Origin: an uncultured Porphyromonadaceae bacterium
Lineage (GTDB): Bacteria; Bacteroidota; Bacteroidia; Bacteroidales; Muribaculaceae
Assembly: GCA_900545955.1 (NCBI GenBank)
Contig: URAU01000006.1
Span: forward strand, 62,001-126,000
DNA length: 64,000 bases
Direction: 5' to 3'
Shown here: positions 8,511-17,623 of the stretch, in pieces
Position numbering within the stretch: position 1 is the stretch's first letter
Layout: every line of letters starts with the position of its first letter
Notes under the pieces: generated by a model
Database searches by the model: none
What the model was told of the DNA's origin: nothing
What the model saw: only the letters and a program-made list of their open reading frames with translations
Made by a program: the position numbers and the translations under genes

Positions 8511-9365
8511 ATGAAAAAACTGTTTGCAATATCGGCGGCCGCCTCGCTGGCATTCTGTCTTTTGGCCGCCTCGCGTCCCGACGCGACATTGGTAGTGACC
8601 TATGATTTCGAACGATGCCGCCACGATGTCGACAGCCTGGAGTATTCCAAAGACCAGATGGTTCTCCAGCTTGCGCCTACGGCCTCACGCTTTTTCAGCG
8701 CCAAGACCGAATTCTTCGATTCGCTTCACAGCGCGCCGGGTGGAGCCAAACTCATCCAGCAGATGCAGATGGATGCCCTCAACAGTTCCGGCGGTATAAA
8801 GCGCGACGCCTCGGGCAATATCACGTCGATTTCGGTCGATGCCAAGGCGATGGAAAACGTCCCCTCGCGGGGATTCCTGACGTGTGTCTATAAAGACATG
8901 GACAAGGGTGAGATGACCGTTTACGACGGCATACATGGCCCGTCGGACGTTCGCTATACGTATTCCCTTCCTGTTGATGAGATTGCCTGGGAGCCGGGCG
9001 ACTCCGTGACGACAATTCTCGGCTATGAATGCCAGAATGCTACCGGCGAATACCACGGCCGCGTGTGGGAGGCGTGGTTCGCATCCGATCTGCCTTTGGC
9101 CGACGGTCCCTGGCAGCTCTGCGGACTTCCCGGCCTCATTCTCAAGGCAACCACTGCCGGCGACGAGTACCGGCTGACAGCTACGGGAGTGCACAGCGCC
9201 GCCGAGCCGATAAAAGATCTCCCGGGTGATCCGGAAATCGAGAAAATCGACCGCCGTGAGTTCCTGAAGATGTTGGACAAGACTCATCGCGATCCGGGAG
9301 CCATGTATGGCTTTCCCATGCCGCAGGAAGTGTTCCACGACCTGATTGAGACTGACTACAAGTAA
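8511..9365 (+). CDS. GLPGLI family secreted protein
   Basis: Secreted or periplasmic protein of unknown function. The family-defining motif GLPGLI is present in the segment PWQLCGLPGLILKAT at about two thirds of the 284 residues. An N-terminal signal peptide (MKKLFAISAAASLAFCLLAAS) is visible. Members of this family, as I know it, have often been found next to TonB-receptor-like barrels, as here, and a role in export or uptake of a peptide or small molecule has been guessed but not shown. It converges with the K+ uptake genes across a 69-bp gap in which I see no clear terminator. Confidence 0.88.
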   Translation: MKKLFAISAAASLAFCLLAASRPDATLVVTYDFERCRHDVDSLEYSKDQMVLQLAPTASRFFSAKTEFFDSLHSAPGGAKLIQQMQMDALNSSGGIKRDASGNITSISVDAKAMENVPSRGFLTCVYKDMDKGEMTVYDGIHGPSDVRYTYSLPVDEIAWEPGDSVTTILGYECQNATGEYHGRVWEAWFASDLPLADGPWQLCGLPGLILKATTAGDEYRLTATGVHSAAEPIKDLPGDPEIEKIDRREFLKMLDKTHRDPGAMYGFPMPQEVFHDLIETDYK

Positions 9366-9434
9366 GAGATTCGGAAAAATTCAGACAATCTCCAATATAT
9401 TCCGACAACCGGACAACAGCCGCCGACCATCCGG

Positions 9435-10133
9435 TCAACTTGGCCCGATGTGCTCGCCCAGCGATTTATAGGCTTTCATTGAGCCTACGCAGGTGAGCAC
9501 ATCGCCTTCCTGCACACACTCAGCCGAGGGATTCGATATATCTACCGGCTGCAGTTGCGTGGAGTCAAGTCCGAGGATGTTGGTGAATTTCCGCGGGCGC
9601 GATGCGGCGACAAGACGCAACCCGAACATGGCCTCCTGCGTGAGGTCTATATAGGCCATCCCCTTGAAATAATCGGGGGCGGCGAAGCGCATCACGTAGG
9701 TGTCGCGGTCTACGCGCAGCGAATCGACATGGGTCCCGAGGGCCATTTCGTCGGAAAGGTCGCGTGCGGCGCTCTGCTCCGGATTGAGGATGCGCTCCAC
9801 GTGCATCCCTTCGAGAATGGCGCTGTGGAGGTCGTCGATTGCGCGGGCGTAGATCTTGCGCACGCCAAGCTTTCGCAGCAGGGCCACCGTCTTGATGCTC
9901 GCGCCGAATTGCTCGCCTATGGCCACGATGACCAGGTCGACGCTTTTGAGCGGGAGCGCGCCGATGGCGCTTTCGTCGGTGGAGTCGATTATGTAAGCAG
10001 TGGAGATATAATCCTTGATGGCGGCTACGATGGTGGCGTTGATGTCGGCGCCTATCACCTCATTGCCCATGTCGGTGAGGTCTTTGGCCAGATTGGTTCC
10101 GTAGATGCCAAGGCCGATTATAAGGTATCGCAT
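9435..10133 (-). CDS. K+ transport gating subunit, RCK/TrkA-C protein
   Basis: Cytosolic regulatory subunit of a Ktr/Trk potassium uptake channel; binds nucleotide and gates the membrane subunit. The N-terminus has the Rossmann motif GLGIYG (7-12), with the acidic residue that binds ribose in GADIN, and the C-terminal ~75 residues are an RCK_C (TrkA-C) domain. At 232 residues it has one RCK_N and one RCK_C, like KtrA, not the doubled form of E. coli TrkA. It lies 44 bp after the channel gene on the same strand. Confidence 0.92.
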   Translation of the reverse strand: MRYLIIGLGIYGTNLAKDLTDMGNEVIGADINATIVAAIKDYISTAYIIDSTDESAIGALPLKSVDLVIVAIGEQFGASIKTVALLRKLGVRKIYARAIDDLHSAILEGMHVERILNPEQSAARDLSDEMALGTHVDSLRVDRDTYVMRFAAPDYFKGMAYIDLTQEAMFGLRLVAASRPRKFTNILGLDSTQLQPVDISNPSAECVQEGDVLTCVGSMKAYKSLGEHIGPS

Positions 10134-10177
10134 ATTTTTCCGGAATTAGTTGGTGTTCAGGTCGGAATCGGTGAAGA

Positions 10178-12025
10178 TCAGTTGATGATTATGTTGTCGG
10201 AGGGGTAGCGGGCGGCGGAATCCGTGTGGGTGCCTACGATTCCCGCGAGCAGCGAGATTATACCCACGCGACCGAGTAGCATCGCTGTGGAGAGAAGAAC
10301 CTTGGAGAGGTCGCTCAACTCGGGCGTCACTCCCAGCGAGGAGCCGACGGTGAAGAGGGCGGAGGCAGCCTCGTAGAGCAGTTCTTTGGCACTGAGCGAT
10401 GGCTCAAGCCCGAGAAGCAGCATCGAGTAGAATACGTAGGCGAGAATCGACAGCCCGACCACGGCGTGAGCCCTTCGGAGCGACGGCACGGAGATAGTGC
10501 GTCCGAAAACCTCCACACGCGTGCGCCCCGCCACAATAGCTTTCAGATTCAGCAGCATGGCGGCGAATGTATTCACCTTGATGCCGCCGGCCGTCGACTG
10601 GGAGCCGCCTCCAATCCACATCAGTACAACGAACATCAGCAATGTGATGTTTAGCATCGACGCCGGATTGACCGACGAGAAACCCGACGAGCGCGGCACC
10701 CAGGCGTTGAACACCGACTGCACCACCTTCTCGTAGGCGGTCATGCCGCTCAGGGTGTTGTCGTATTCGAAAAGGAGAAACAGCGTGGCGCTGACGGCGA
10801 AAATCCATCCGGTGGTTGCCACCACAATTTTGGTGTTGAGGTCGTAGATGTGTATAGGCAGACGGCGGGGACCGTCGCGGCGGATGCGGTGCCAGAGCGC
10901 ACGCAGATGCATTTTAGTGGCCTGCGCCACATTCATCAGTATCGGGAACCCTATTCCGCCGGCGGCTATGAGCACGCTCGCCACGATATAGACCGACTGG
11001 TTTGAATGGAGCAGGGCCGGATTCGAGAGGCCGCCTTCTATGTTGGAGAAACCGGCGTTGCAGAATGCCGAGAGCGAGTGGAAGAGCGAGAATATGATTT
11101 CGTCCTGCAGGCTCATGTTCAGCTCGCCGTGGATGCAGAGAAAGAATGCCCCGGCTCCCAGCGCCTCGATCAGCAGGGTGAACCCCAGGATGTAGAACAG
11201 CGTCGGCACCAGTGCGCCGATTGTCTTTGACGAGATGATGTCCTTCATCATCAGCTGGTTGTATACCGATGTATTGCCGCTGAAAAAGAGGGCGAAGAAG
11301 CTTGTGAAGGTCATAACTCCGAGTCCGCCCGCCTGGATGAGGAATCCGAGCACGGCCAGTCCCGGGAGTGAGAATGTAGTGGAAATATCTACCGGAGTGA
11401 GGCCGGTGATACATACGGCCGATGTGGCCACAAACAGCGAGTCGACGTAGCTTAGTTCGCCTGTGGTACACCGCGGCATCATGAGGATAAACGATCCGGC
11501 CAGAATGAGCACAATGAAACTTCCGGTGAGAATCAGCGACGGGTTGGTGCGCTTGCCGAGCATTTTCATCAGACCGTAGCTTATGTCGACCACTGCGTAG
11601 GCGGCGAGGATGGAGTAGAGAAAGGCGCCGCTGTAGAGCACGCGCTCAAGCACCGGAATCCACGGATGCGTCGGGTGGGGATAGGCCAGGGGAAGCAGCG
11701 TGAGAAGCACCGCAATGTCGACAATCCATTTGAACGCTTTCGATTGCTTTATGGTGCGTCTGAAGTCGGTGGCGAGGCTGTAGAGGATATTGGTCGCGAA
11801 AAGGAGCTGGCACCCGCGTAGGATGCGGCGGATCCATTTCACGTCGTCGGGAGTATGGTCGTAGCCGAACCATACCGTAAGCGCCACCAGGCATGCAATC
11901 GACCCGACGAATGCCGCCACCGAAAGCACTTGCGCCGGCAGCTGGAGAGCCGGCGCAAACTTCGCCGTGAAGCGCCTGTAGCGCTGTGCGGCATTCTGTA
12001 GCTTTTTGCGGAGAGTGGTCGACAA
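10178..12025 (-). CDS. TrkH/KtrB-type potassium uptake channel subunit
   Basis: Inner membrane K+ channel-like transporter. The four filter-loop segments of the TrkH/KtrB fold can be read in order: CITGLTPVD, CNAGFSN, RSSGFSSVN and SSLGVTPEL, with STAGGIKVNT just after the third. About ten hydrophobic helices follow a polar first 30 residues. At 615 residues it is longer than KtrB (~450) because of an extra N-terminal membrane region of about 150 residues (several helices), common in Bacteroidetes members. It precedes its RCK partner in one operon and follows the DUF4923 gene with only a 41-bp gap, so all three may be co-transcribed. Confidence 0.93.
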   Translation of the reverse strand: MSTTLRKKLQNAAQRYRRFTAKFAPALQLPAQVLSVAAFVGSIACLVALTVWFGYDHTPDDVKWIRRILRGCQLLFATNILYSLATDFRRTIKQSKAFKWIVDIAVLLTLLPLAYPHPTHPWIPVLERVLYSGAFLYSILAAYAVVDISYGLMKMLGKRTNPSLILTGSFIVLILAGSFILMMPRCTTGELSYVDSLFVATSAVCITGLTPVDISTTFSLPGLAVLGFLIQAGGLGVMTFTSFFALFFSGNTSVYNQLMMKDIISSKTIGALVPTLFYILGFTLLIEALGAGAFFLCIHGELNMSLQDEIIFSLFHSLSAFCNAGFSNIEGGLSNPALLHSNQSVYIVASVLIAAGGIGFPILMNVAQATKMHLRALWHRIRRDGPRRLPIHIYDLNTKIVVATTGWIFAVSATLFLLFEYDNTLSGMTAYEKVVQSVFNAWVPRSSGFSSVNPASMLNITLLMFVVLMWIGGGSQSTAGGIKVNTFAAMLLNLKAIVAGRTRVEVFGRTISVPSLRRAHAVVGLSILAYVFYSMLLLGLEPSLSAKELLYEAASALFTVGSSLGVTPELSDLSKVLLSTAMLLGRVGIISLLAGIVGTHTDSAARYPSDNIIIN

Positions 12026-12066
12026 TGTTATGGTGTGTTCTCAGATAAGATGAAGGCGTATTCCGT

Positions 12067-12729
12067 TTATTCGGCAGGTGTCAGTTCGAAACCGGCGTAA
12101 AGCCCGTCGTAGCTGTTGAGCATCTTGGCGGCAGCCTGAAGCGACGACTGGCCGCTTACGCTTGCCACAGCGTTGACGAGTTTGATAAGTTTCGAGGCAT
12201 CGAACGTAAGGGTGAGTTTTTTGCCGATTTTTTCCACATGGGCGTTCATCTTGCCCAGCGGTATCTTTTTGACGGCCTTGAAATTGAATGTGAAATCTCC
12301 GGACTCGTTGCGCTCGTAGGTGCCTGTCACCGTGGCTTTCTTCACTTTGAACTCGCAGGTGCCGTCTTCGCGGAAGGTTGCCGTCATCGAGGTGAGGCCG
12401 GCTTTTTGGTAGTAAGGAGCGAGTTTGTCGACGATTACTCCGGTAGCTGCCGAGCCGCCGAGTTTCTGCAGGGCATTGTCGCTTTGAAGCGAGACGGCGG
12501 GAGCGGAGTATTTGTAGTCGCCCACAAGGTCGGCAGCCGTAAGGTCGCTTTTGGCAATCATCCCTTCTACGGCGCCTTTAAGGCCCGAGAGAGCGGTGGA
12601 GCCGTCGCCACCTCCGATTTTCGAGGCTGCTCCTTTAAGAAGGTCGGTGATGTCGGGACTTGCCGATGCGGCGGGAGCTGCAGCGAGCAGCAGCGAAGTC
12701 ATGGCGAAGTTCAGTAATAATCTTTTCAT
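12067..12729 (-). CDS. DUF4923-like secreted protein
   Basis: Exported protein of unknown function found in Bacteroidales. Signal peptide MKRLLLNFAMTSLLLAAAPAASA; no lipobox Cys. The body has the family pattern I recall for DUF4923: GDYKYSAPAVSLQSDNALQKLGG, followed by ATFREDGTCEFKVKKATVTGTYE, a lipocalin-like or calycin-like beta-rich layout. 220 residues. It has a good promoter of its own in the divergent gap and sits just upstream of the K+ uptake pair; a functional link is not evident. Family assignment is from memory. Confidence 0.7.
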   Translation of the reverse strand: MKRLLLNFAMTSLLLAAAPAASASPDITDLLKGAASKIGGGDGSTALSGLKGAVEGMIAKSDLTAADLVGDYKYSAPAVSLQSDNALQKLGGSAATGVIVDKLAPYYQKAGLTSMTATFREDGTCEFKVKKATVTGTYERNESGDFTFNFKAVKKIPLGKMNAHVEKIGKKLTLTFDASKLIKLVNAVASVSGQSSLQAAAKMLNSYDGLYAGFELTPAE

Positions 12730-12787
12730 GATGCTGAAACGTAAGTATTGACTAATTTAAAACAATTATTCCCCCCGGTTGTGCTTA

Positions 12788-12819
12788 CAAATTTAGCCAA
12801 AATCTTTTACCGTGGCAAA
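12788..12819 (-). promoter_or_regulatory. Promoter of the DUF4923 gene
   Basis: On the minus strand TTTG (12819-12816), 20 nt, then TAAATTTG (12795-12788): both Bacteroidetes promoter elements with correct spacing. Leader about 59 nt. Confidence 0.75.
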
Positions 12820-12910
12820 TACATCACCCGGGTGCGACCGCTATGGCTGTGGCGTAATTGTCGTTTCGGGCTATGCCTGAGGTCAAAAGGGTGGATTTTA
12901 CACTTGCGGC

Positions 12911-12941
12911 TTTGCACGTTAGAAAAAAATAGCTAACTTTA
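12911..12941 (+). promoter_or_regulatory. Promoter of the outer-membrane/glycosidase-like cluster
   Basis: TTTG (12911-12914), 19 nt, then TAACTTTA (12934-12941), a one-base variant of TAnnTTTG. The start codon lies only 9 nt after the -7 box, so the transcript would be nearly leaderless. This is the only good promoter I find for the six plus-strand genes that follow. Confidence 0.65.
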
Positions 12942-12950
12942 CCAAAAATT

Positions 12951-13685
12951 ATGCTTAAGCGTTTTGTCATACTGTTTGCTCTGATAGTCAGCGTTGTGGC
13001 TCCTTTGGCAGCCCAGGTTGAATTCAAGCGCGGACTCGAGCAGGTTTCGTTCATTCCAAAGGGTCAGTACATCACCGGAGTGAGCGTCAGCTTCTCGCAG
13101 TCGAACCAGAACAACTACCAGTTCCTCATCATCGAGGGCATCGACGGCGATACCTACAAGTTCAAAATCAGCCCCATGCTGCTTTACTGCTTCAAGGATA
13201 ACCTTGCCGCCGGAGGAAAGTTCGCATATACCCGTACGCGCACCCGTCTCGACAATGCCACCGTGGTGATCGACTCCGAAACCGACTACACCGTAGAGAA
13301 CCTCTATAACATATCCCACGATTATTCGGCAATGGCGGCTTTCCGCAATTATATCAGCCTGGGACGTCAGCGCCGTTTCGGAATCTTCAATGAGGTGCAG
13401 CTCGAGATAGGCGGCGGCGAGTCGAAAATCGTCAACGGCCGCGGAGAAGACCTCACCGGCACTTGGGAGCGCACATGGAAGACGCGCATCGGTCTCGCCC
13501 CGGGTTTTGTGATGTTCCTGAACAATTATTCCGCCATCGAGGTTGCCGTAGGTGTGCTGGGCTTCAGCTACAACCATACATCGTCGAAGACCGACCAGAT
13601 TTACGACTCCTCGCGCGGAAGCAAGAGTGCCAATTTCAAAATCGACCTCTTCTCCATCACATTCGGTGTGGCTTTCTATATCTGA
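12951..13685 (+). CDS. Outer membrane beta-barrel protein, first tandem paralogue
   Basis: Predicted outer membrane barrel of unknown function. Signal peptide MLKRFVILFALIVSVVAPLAAQ, then about ten short amphipathic strands, ending FKIDLFSITFGVAFYI, a typical C-terminal strand with a terminal aromatic/hydrophobic pair. 244 residues. It shares with the next gene the blocks FIPKGQ, AAFRNYI(S/G)LGR..RFGIFNEV, and the closing strand, so the two are tandem duplicates. It is the first gene of the cluster. Confidence 0.75.
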   Translation: MLKRFVILFALIVSVVAPLAAQVEFKRGLEQVSFIPKGQYITGVSVSFSQSNQNNYQFLIIEGIDGDTYKFKISPMLLYCFKDNLAAGGKFAYTRTRTRLDNATVVIDSETDYTVENLYNISHDYSAMAAFRNYISLGRQRRFGIFNEVQLEIGGGESKIVNGRGEDLTGTWERTWKTRIGLAPGFVMFLNNYSAIEVAVGVLGFSYNHTSSKTDQIYDSSRGSKSANFKIDLFSITFGVAFYI

Positions 13686-13693
13686 CACTTGCA

Positions 13694-14626
13694 ATGACCA
13701 TCAATATACCATCGGCATTCATTCGCTTCATCCTGGCCGCAGGGATTCTGGCAGTTTCGCTGCTCGCCCCGTCTGTCGGGTCGGCCTCGCCGCGCGAAAT
13801 GCCCGACGACAATATCAACCTGAATTTTCTCGAATGGCTCGCCAAAGGCGAGAAGATTCCTCTCGATTCCACAATCGTCAACGACCCGGCGCTCGACGAG
13901 ACCGTGCTGGTTGGCGGCGACACTGTGAGCATAATCCTTCCGCAGAAAAACTACGGCCGCTACGACCGCGGCCTGTTCAACTATCTCTTCATCCCCAAAG
14001 GGCAGTGGAGCATCGGGCTGATGGCAAGCTACGGAGAGTTTTCCACCGACAACTTCCAGATTCTCTCGGTGCTATCCAACCTCGACCTCAAGGTGAAGGC
14101 CTATTCGCTGCAGCCAAGCTTCTCATATTTCTTCACCAACAACCAGAGCATCGGAGTGACGTTCAACTACACGCGAATGTACTGCGACCTGGGGTCGATG
14201 TCGTTCGATATGGACGACGACCTCAGCTTTTCGCTCAGCGACGTCAGCTACTACTCCAAAAGCTATTCATCGGCCATAGCCTACCGAAACTATATCGGCC
14301 TTGGCCGCGACCGCCGTTTCGGCATATTCAACGAGGTGGAGCTGGAATTCGGCGCAGGCTCCTCGCGCTTCCAGCGCTACTACAACGGCGAGTTGCGCGA
14401 CACGCGCACCAACACGCTCTCCGCCTCGCTCAATTTCTCGCCGGGCCTCACTGTCTTCATGATGGACTATGTGAGCTTCAACATCTCGTTTGGCGTGTTC
14501 GGTGTGAAGCTCCATCATGAGCGCCAGCGCACAAACGACGTGGAAGAGGGTTCGCGCTTCTCGTCGGGCGCCAATTTCAAGTTCAACATCTTCAACATCA
14601 ATTTCGGCATGGCCGTATATATCTGA
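13694..14626 (+). CDS. Outer membrane beta-barrel protein, second tandem paralogue
   Basis: Paralogue of the preceding gene, 8 bp away. The open frame extends upstream into it, but the ATG at this start gives a signal peptide (MTINIPSAFIRFILAAGILAVSLLAPSVGSA), so I use it. 310 residues, about 65 longer than the first copy, mostly from an N-terminal region (35-95) with an acidic stretch and no match in the first copy. Shared blocks are FIPKGQWSIG, YRNYIGLGRDRRFGIFNEVELEFG and the last strand FNIFNINFGMAVYI. Function unknown; the pairing suggests two related pores or surface anchors serving the secreted enzymes that follow. Confidence 0.75.
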   Translation: MTINIPSAFIRFILAAGILAVSLLAPSVGSASPREMPDDNINLNFLEWLAKGEKIPLDSTIVNDPALDETVLVGGDTVSIILPQKNYGRYDRGLFNYLFIPKGQWSIGLMASYGEFSTDNFQILSVLSNLDLKVKAYSLQPSFSYFFTNNQSIGVTFNYTRMYCDLGSMSFDMDDDLSFSLSDVSYYSKSYSSAIAYRNYIGLGRDRRFGIFNEVELEFGAGSSRFQRYYNGELRDTRTNTLSASLNFSPGLTVFMMDYVSFNISFGVFGVKLHHERQRTNDVEEGSRFSSGANFKFNIFNINFGMAVYI

Positions 14627-14674
14627 ATATTAATCTACCTATTTGCCTGAATATAATCTCCAAACCTGTTTTAA

Positions 14675-17596
14675 ATGACCACGAAAAACGTTATGAGTGC
14701 AATTCTTTCCAAATCTTCGGCGTACACCTTTGCCGGAACGCTCGCACTTATCGCTTCGGCCGCCTCTGCCCGCGCGGCCGAAATCCCGACCGTGTTCGAT
14801 GCCCATGCGGTGAACAACACAGTGGAGCGTACGCTCACATTCGATCCCACCGGAACCGGAGCGCAGCTCCCCGCCTGCTGGGGTCTTGACACGGCGTGGA
14901 ATTCCAACGACAATTTCGTGCGCGGCATGCGCGCTATGACCCCCGACATTGTCGACATCGTCCGCGTATCCTTCAATCCCTATGCCCTCGTTACCACGCA
15001 GGGTGTTGTCCCCACCGGCGAATGCGCCAACCAGCTCAAAAGCCGAATGGAAAAGGTTGCCAAGGTTGAGGCTCTCCGTACAGGCAATCGTAAGGTCGAC
15101 ATCGCTATCAACCTCGATGCCGCCCGCATGGATCTCCAGGGCGATTACTACTATATCAATAATGGGGAATACGACCTGAATCTCGGCACAAAGAACCATG
15201 CTGAATGGGCAAAACTGCTCCACGCCTACGTTTCGACTATCCGCCGCGACTATGGTAATACGGTTGTGTCCGTTGCTCCTTTCAATGAGCCCGACTACTA
15301 CTGGAACAGCCTCCGCCAGCCTCATTTCGACAACATCAACAAGGCTTTCCGCGCCAACTATCCCGATATGCAGGACGTGCGTATATCCGGAGGCAACACC
15401 CTTAACTGCGACGAGGCTCAGAACTGGTACGATTATCTGAAAGCCAATCTCGACGAGGGCAACACCCATCAGCTCGCCGGCGATTTCAACCATTACGCAT
15501 CGTTCTTCCAGAATGTGCGTGCCGACGGCAAATATGCCACCGGCGACGAGCTGCACAACGTTATGGAGGCCATGGTCGGAATCGAATACGGTATGCAGAC
15601 CGGCATATGGTGGGGCGAAGCCGCCCGCGTGCGCGGTCAGTTCTGCCAGGCCAGCAATCTCGGTCAGCGTCTGGCCTACACCGAAAACCGCTACGCCTGG
15701 GGTGCCGCTTCGGTCTACAAGCGCGACAACCACCTTTCGCAGGCGTTCGTAGGTGTCTCCGAGCGCCAGGGGCGCCCCGCCTCCTACAGCTTCGTCAGCA
15801 AGACGAAGGATGTCTATGTGGATGGCGTAGGCCCCACGCGCGAATTCGTGCTCGATGTTCCCGCCGATGCCAACGGCACTTACCAAGGAGCGGGCCAGCG
15901 CAATGCTGAGGCGGTCTACGACATTACCTGGGGTGAAGACGTGATGCCCGAAATCAACGGCACATATTATATTATCTCCAAGGCCATCGGCCGAGCCGTG
16001 CAGGCGCCATCTTCGGCAACTTCTACTGCAATGTCGCATGCCACCATGAGTGCTACGAGCAACCGCCAGAAATGGGAAATCAAGAAAGTCCGCATTGACA
16101 ACGGGGGCGACTACAGCTATTATACAATTACTGATGCCGGCAATACAGCCCGCGGCTGGAATCTCAGCGGCTGGGGGCTGAGTGAGGACTATTCTCCTGC
16201 GTCCGACCAATATTTTTCTGTTCCTGTAATTTGCGCCAACAATAAATCGACACTCCAGGACGGCTCGCTGACTGAATATTTCGCAGACAACTGCCTCTGG
16301 TATCTCCAGTATGAAGGCAACGGATGGTTCCGCATCCGCAGTAAGGTGAGCGACTACTGCGTGCGTCCCAAGAAAGCCAACAACGGGACTATCTCAACCT
16401 CCGCTGCTCTCGTTCAGGCTCCCTACGATGCCGACGACGATAATCAGCTCTTCCGATTACTCCCGGCCGACAATCTCCCCTCGAAATTCGAAACCGAGGC
16501 TCCCGCAGCTCCCCAGGGGGTGAACGCCATGGGCGGTAACGGCTCTATTACCATCAGCTGGAATGCCGTGAACGATAATGAGCTCGCCTCCTACACTCTG
16601 CTCCGCTCCGACAACGGTGGCGAATTCAACACCATCGCCCGCAATATCGCAGGCACCTCAATTGTCGACAACACCGCCCTCGCCGGCGAGCAGTACACCT
16701 ACAAGGTAGTGGCCTACGACAAGTCGGGCAACCGCTCCGAAGCCTCTGCGACCGCCTCGGCAAGCATCCGTCACGACAATCTCACCTGGGCTGTGCTCCC
16801 CTTCGACGACACGCTCGAAGACATTTCAGGCAACAGCTTCCACGCCCGCGCTTCGGAGGACCAGGCATTTAACTCAGGGAAACGTAACTCCTGCCTGTCG
16901 CCCAGCGCCTCTCAGACAGTAATGCTCCCGATGGGCGCCGTTCCCGCCGGCGGCAACTTCTCGGTGACCGCATGGGTGCGCACGCGCTCCACAAGCGCTT
17001 CCGGTCAGTATCTCTTCGACTTCGGCACCGACGAGACCAACCATATCGGTCTGCTCCTTAACGACGGCACCGGCAACATCGCCCTCCGCGGCACCACACC
17101 CGCCGGAACCACCGAGCTGAAGGCCAAGACTCCCGCCGATTCCGACTGGCACCACATCGCTGTGGTCCTCACCGATTCCGAATGGTATATATATGTAGAC
17201 GGCAACTACGCAGCCGGATACGGTCAGGCCGGTCTCTCCGCTTCGGTTCCCGACCGCACGAAAGTGCTCAACTATATCGGTCGCGGCATGCGCCAGTACG
17301 ACTACAATATGAACACTGGCGCCCGTACCTCTATTCCCGTGCTCGGCGCCATCGACGAACTCCATATCTACAACGGCACTCTCACCCCCTCTCAGGTATA
17401 TTTCGATATGCAGGGCCATGTGAGCGCCATCGATGACCTCCCGGTCGACTCAACAGCTCGCGAGGTCGCTTCCCGCGCATACTTCAACACCAAGGGGCAG
17501 GCTATCGCCGCTCCCGCGCAGGGTGAGACTGTGGTAGTCCGCACTGTCTATTCCGACGGCACGGTTGAATCCTCCAAAGAAGTCATCAACGAATAA
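14675..17596 (+). CDS. Secreted multidomain glycosidase-like protein A
   Basis: Likely a carbohydrate-active protein on the surface or outside the cell; substrate unknown. Order: signal peptide (to about 35); a (beta/alpha)8-like domain (about 40-425) with APFNEPD, where Glu205 is in the acid/base position of clan GH-A, and a conserved Glu299 in LHNVMEAMVG as candidate nucleophile, followed by GIWWGE; a ricin-like beta-trefoil region (about 428-600, WEIKKVRID, NGWFRIRSK); an FN3 domain (609-697); a LamG/concanavalin-like jelly roll (about 700-915, with ISGNSFHA, FSVTAWVR and WHHIAVVL); and a C-terminal tail ending YSDGTVESSKEVINE. I cannot name a GH family with certainty; GH30-like is a guess. 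The next gene is a full-length paralogue. Confidence 0.7.
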   Translation: MTTKNVMSAILSKSSAYTFAGTLALIASAASARAAEIPTVFDAHAVNNTVERTLTFDPTGTGAQLPACWGLDTAWNSNDNFVRGMRAMTPDIVDIVRVSFNPYALVTTQGVVPTGECANQLKSRMEKVAKVEALRTGNRKVDIAINLDAARMDLQGDYYYINNGEYDLNLGTKNHAEWAKLLHAYVSTIRRDYGNTVVSVAPFNEPDYYWNSLRQPHFDNINKAFRANYPDMQDVRISGGNTLNCDEAQNWYDYLKANLDEGNTHQLAGDFNHYASFFQNVRADGKYATGDELHNVMEAMVGIEYGMQTGIWWGEAARVRGQFCQASNLGQRLAYTENRYAWGAASVYKRDNHLSQAFVGVSERQGRPASYSFVSKTKDVYVDGVGPTREFVLDVPADANGTYQGAGQRNAEAVYDITWGEDVMPEINGTYYIISKAIGRAVQAPSSATSTAMSHATMSATSNRQKWEIKKVRIDNGGDYSYYTITDAGNTARGWNLSGWGLSEDYSPASDQYFSVPVICANNKSTLQDGSLTEYFADNCLWYLQYEGNGWFRIRSKVSDYCVRPKKANNGTISTSAALVQAPYDADDDNQLFRLLPADNLPSKFETEAPAAPQGVNAMGGNGSITISWNAVNDNELASYTLLRSDNGGEFNTIARNIAGTSIVDNTALAGEQYTYKVVAYDKSGNRSEASATASASIRHDNLTWAVLPFDDTLEDISGNSFHARASEDQAFNSGKRNSCLSPSASQTVMLPMGAVPAGGNFSVTAWVRTRSTSASGQYLFDFGTDETNHIGLLLNDGTGNIALRGTTPAGTTELKAKTPADSDWHHIAVVLTDSEWYIYVDGNYAAGYGQAGLSASVPDRTKVLNYIGRGMRQYDYNMNTGARTSIPVLGAIDELHIYNGTLTPSQVYFDMQGHVSAIDDLPVDSTAREVASRAYFNTKGQAIAAPAQGETVVVRTVYSDGTVESSKEVINE
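17491..17561 (+). repeat. Conserved tail repeat, copy 1
   Basis: 70 of 71 bases are identical to 20437-20507. It encodes KGQAIAAPAQGETVVVRTVY and a few flanking residues of the C-terminal tail. The rest of the two genes is far more diverged at DNA level. Confidence 0.95.
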
Positions 17597-17623
17597 TATT
17601 AATAAGTCCGCCAGTCCTCATTA

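Noticed and set aside
12748..12936. 62-residue plus-strand frame between DUF4923 and the barrel gene
   Set aside because: Overlaps both well-formed promoters.
14639..16210. 523-residue minus-strand frame opposite the first glycosidase-like gene
   Set aside because: Antisense shadow; no start context or domain, and the sense protein is clearly coding.
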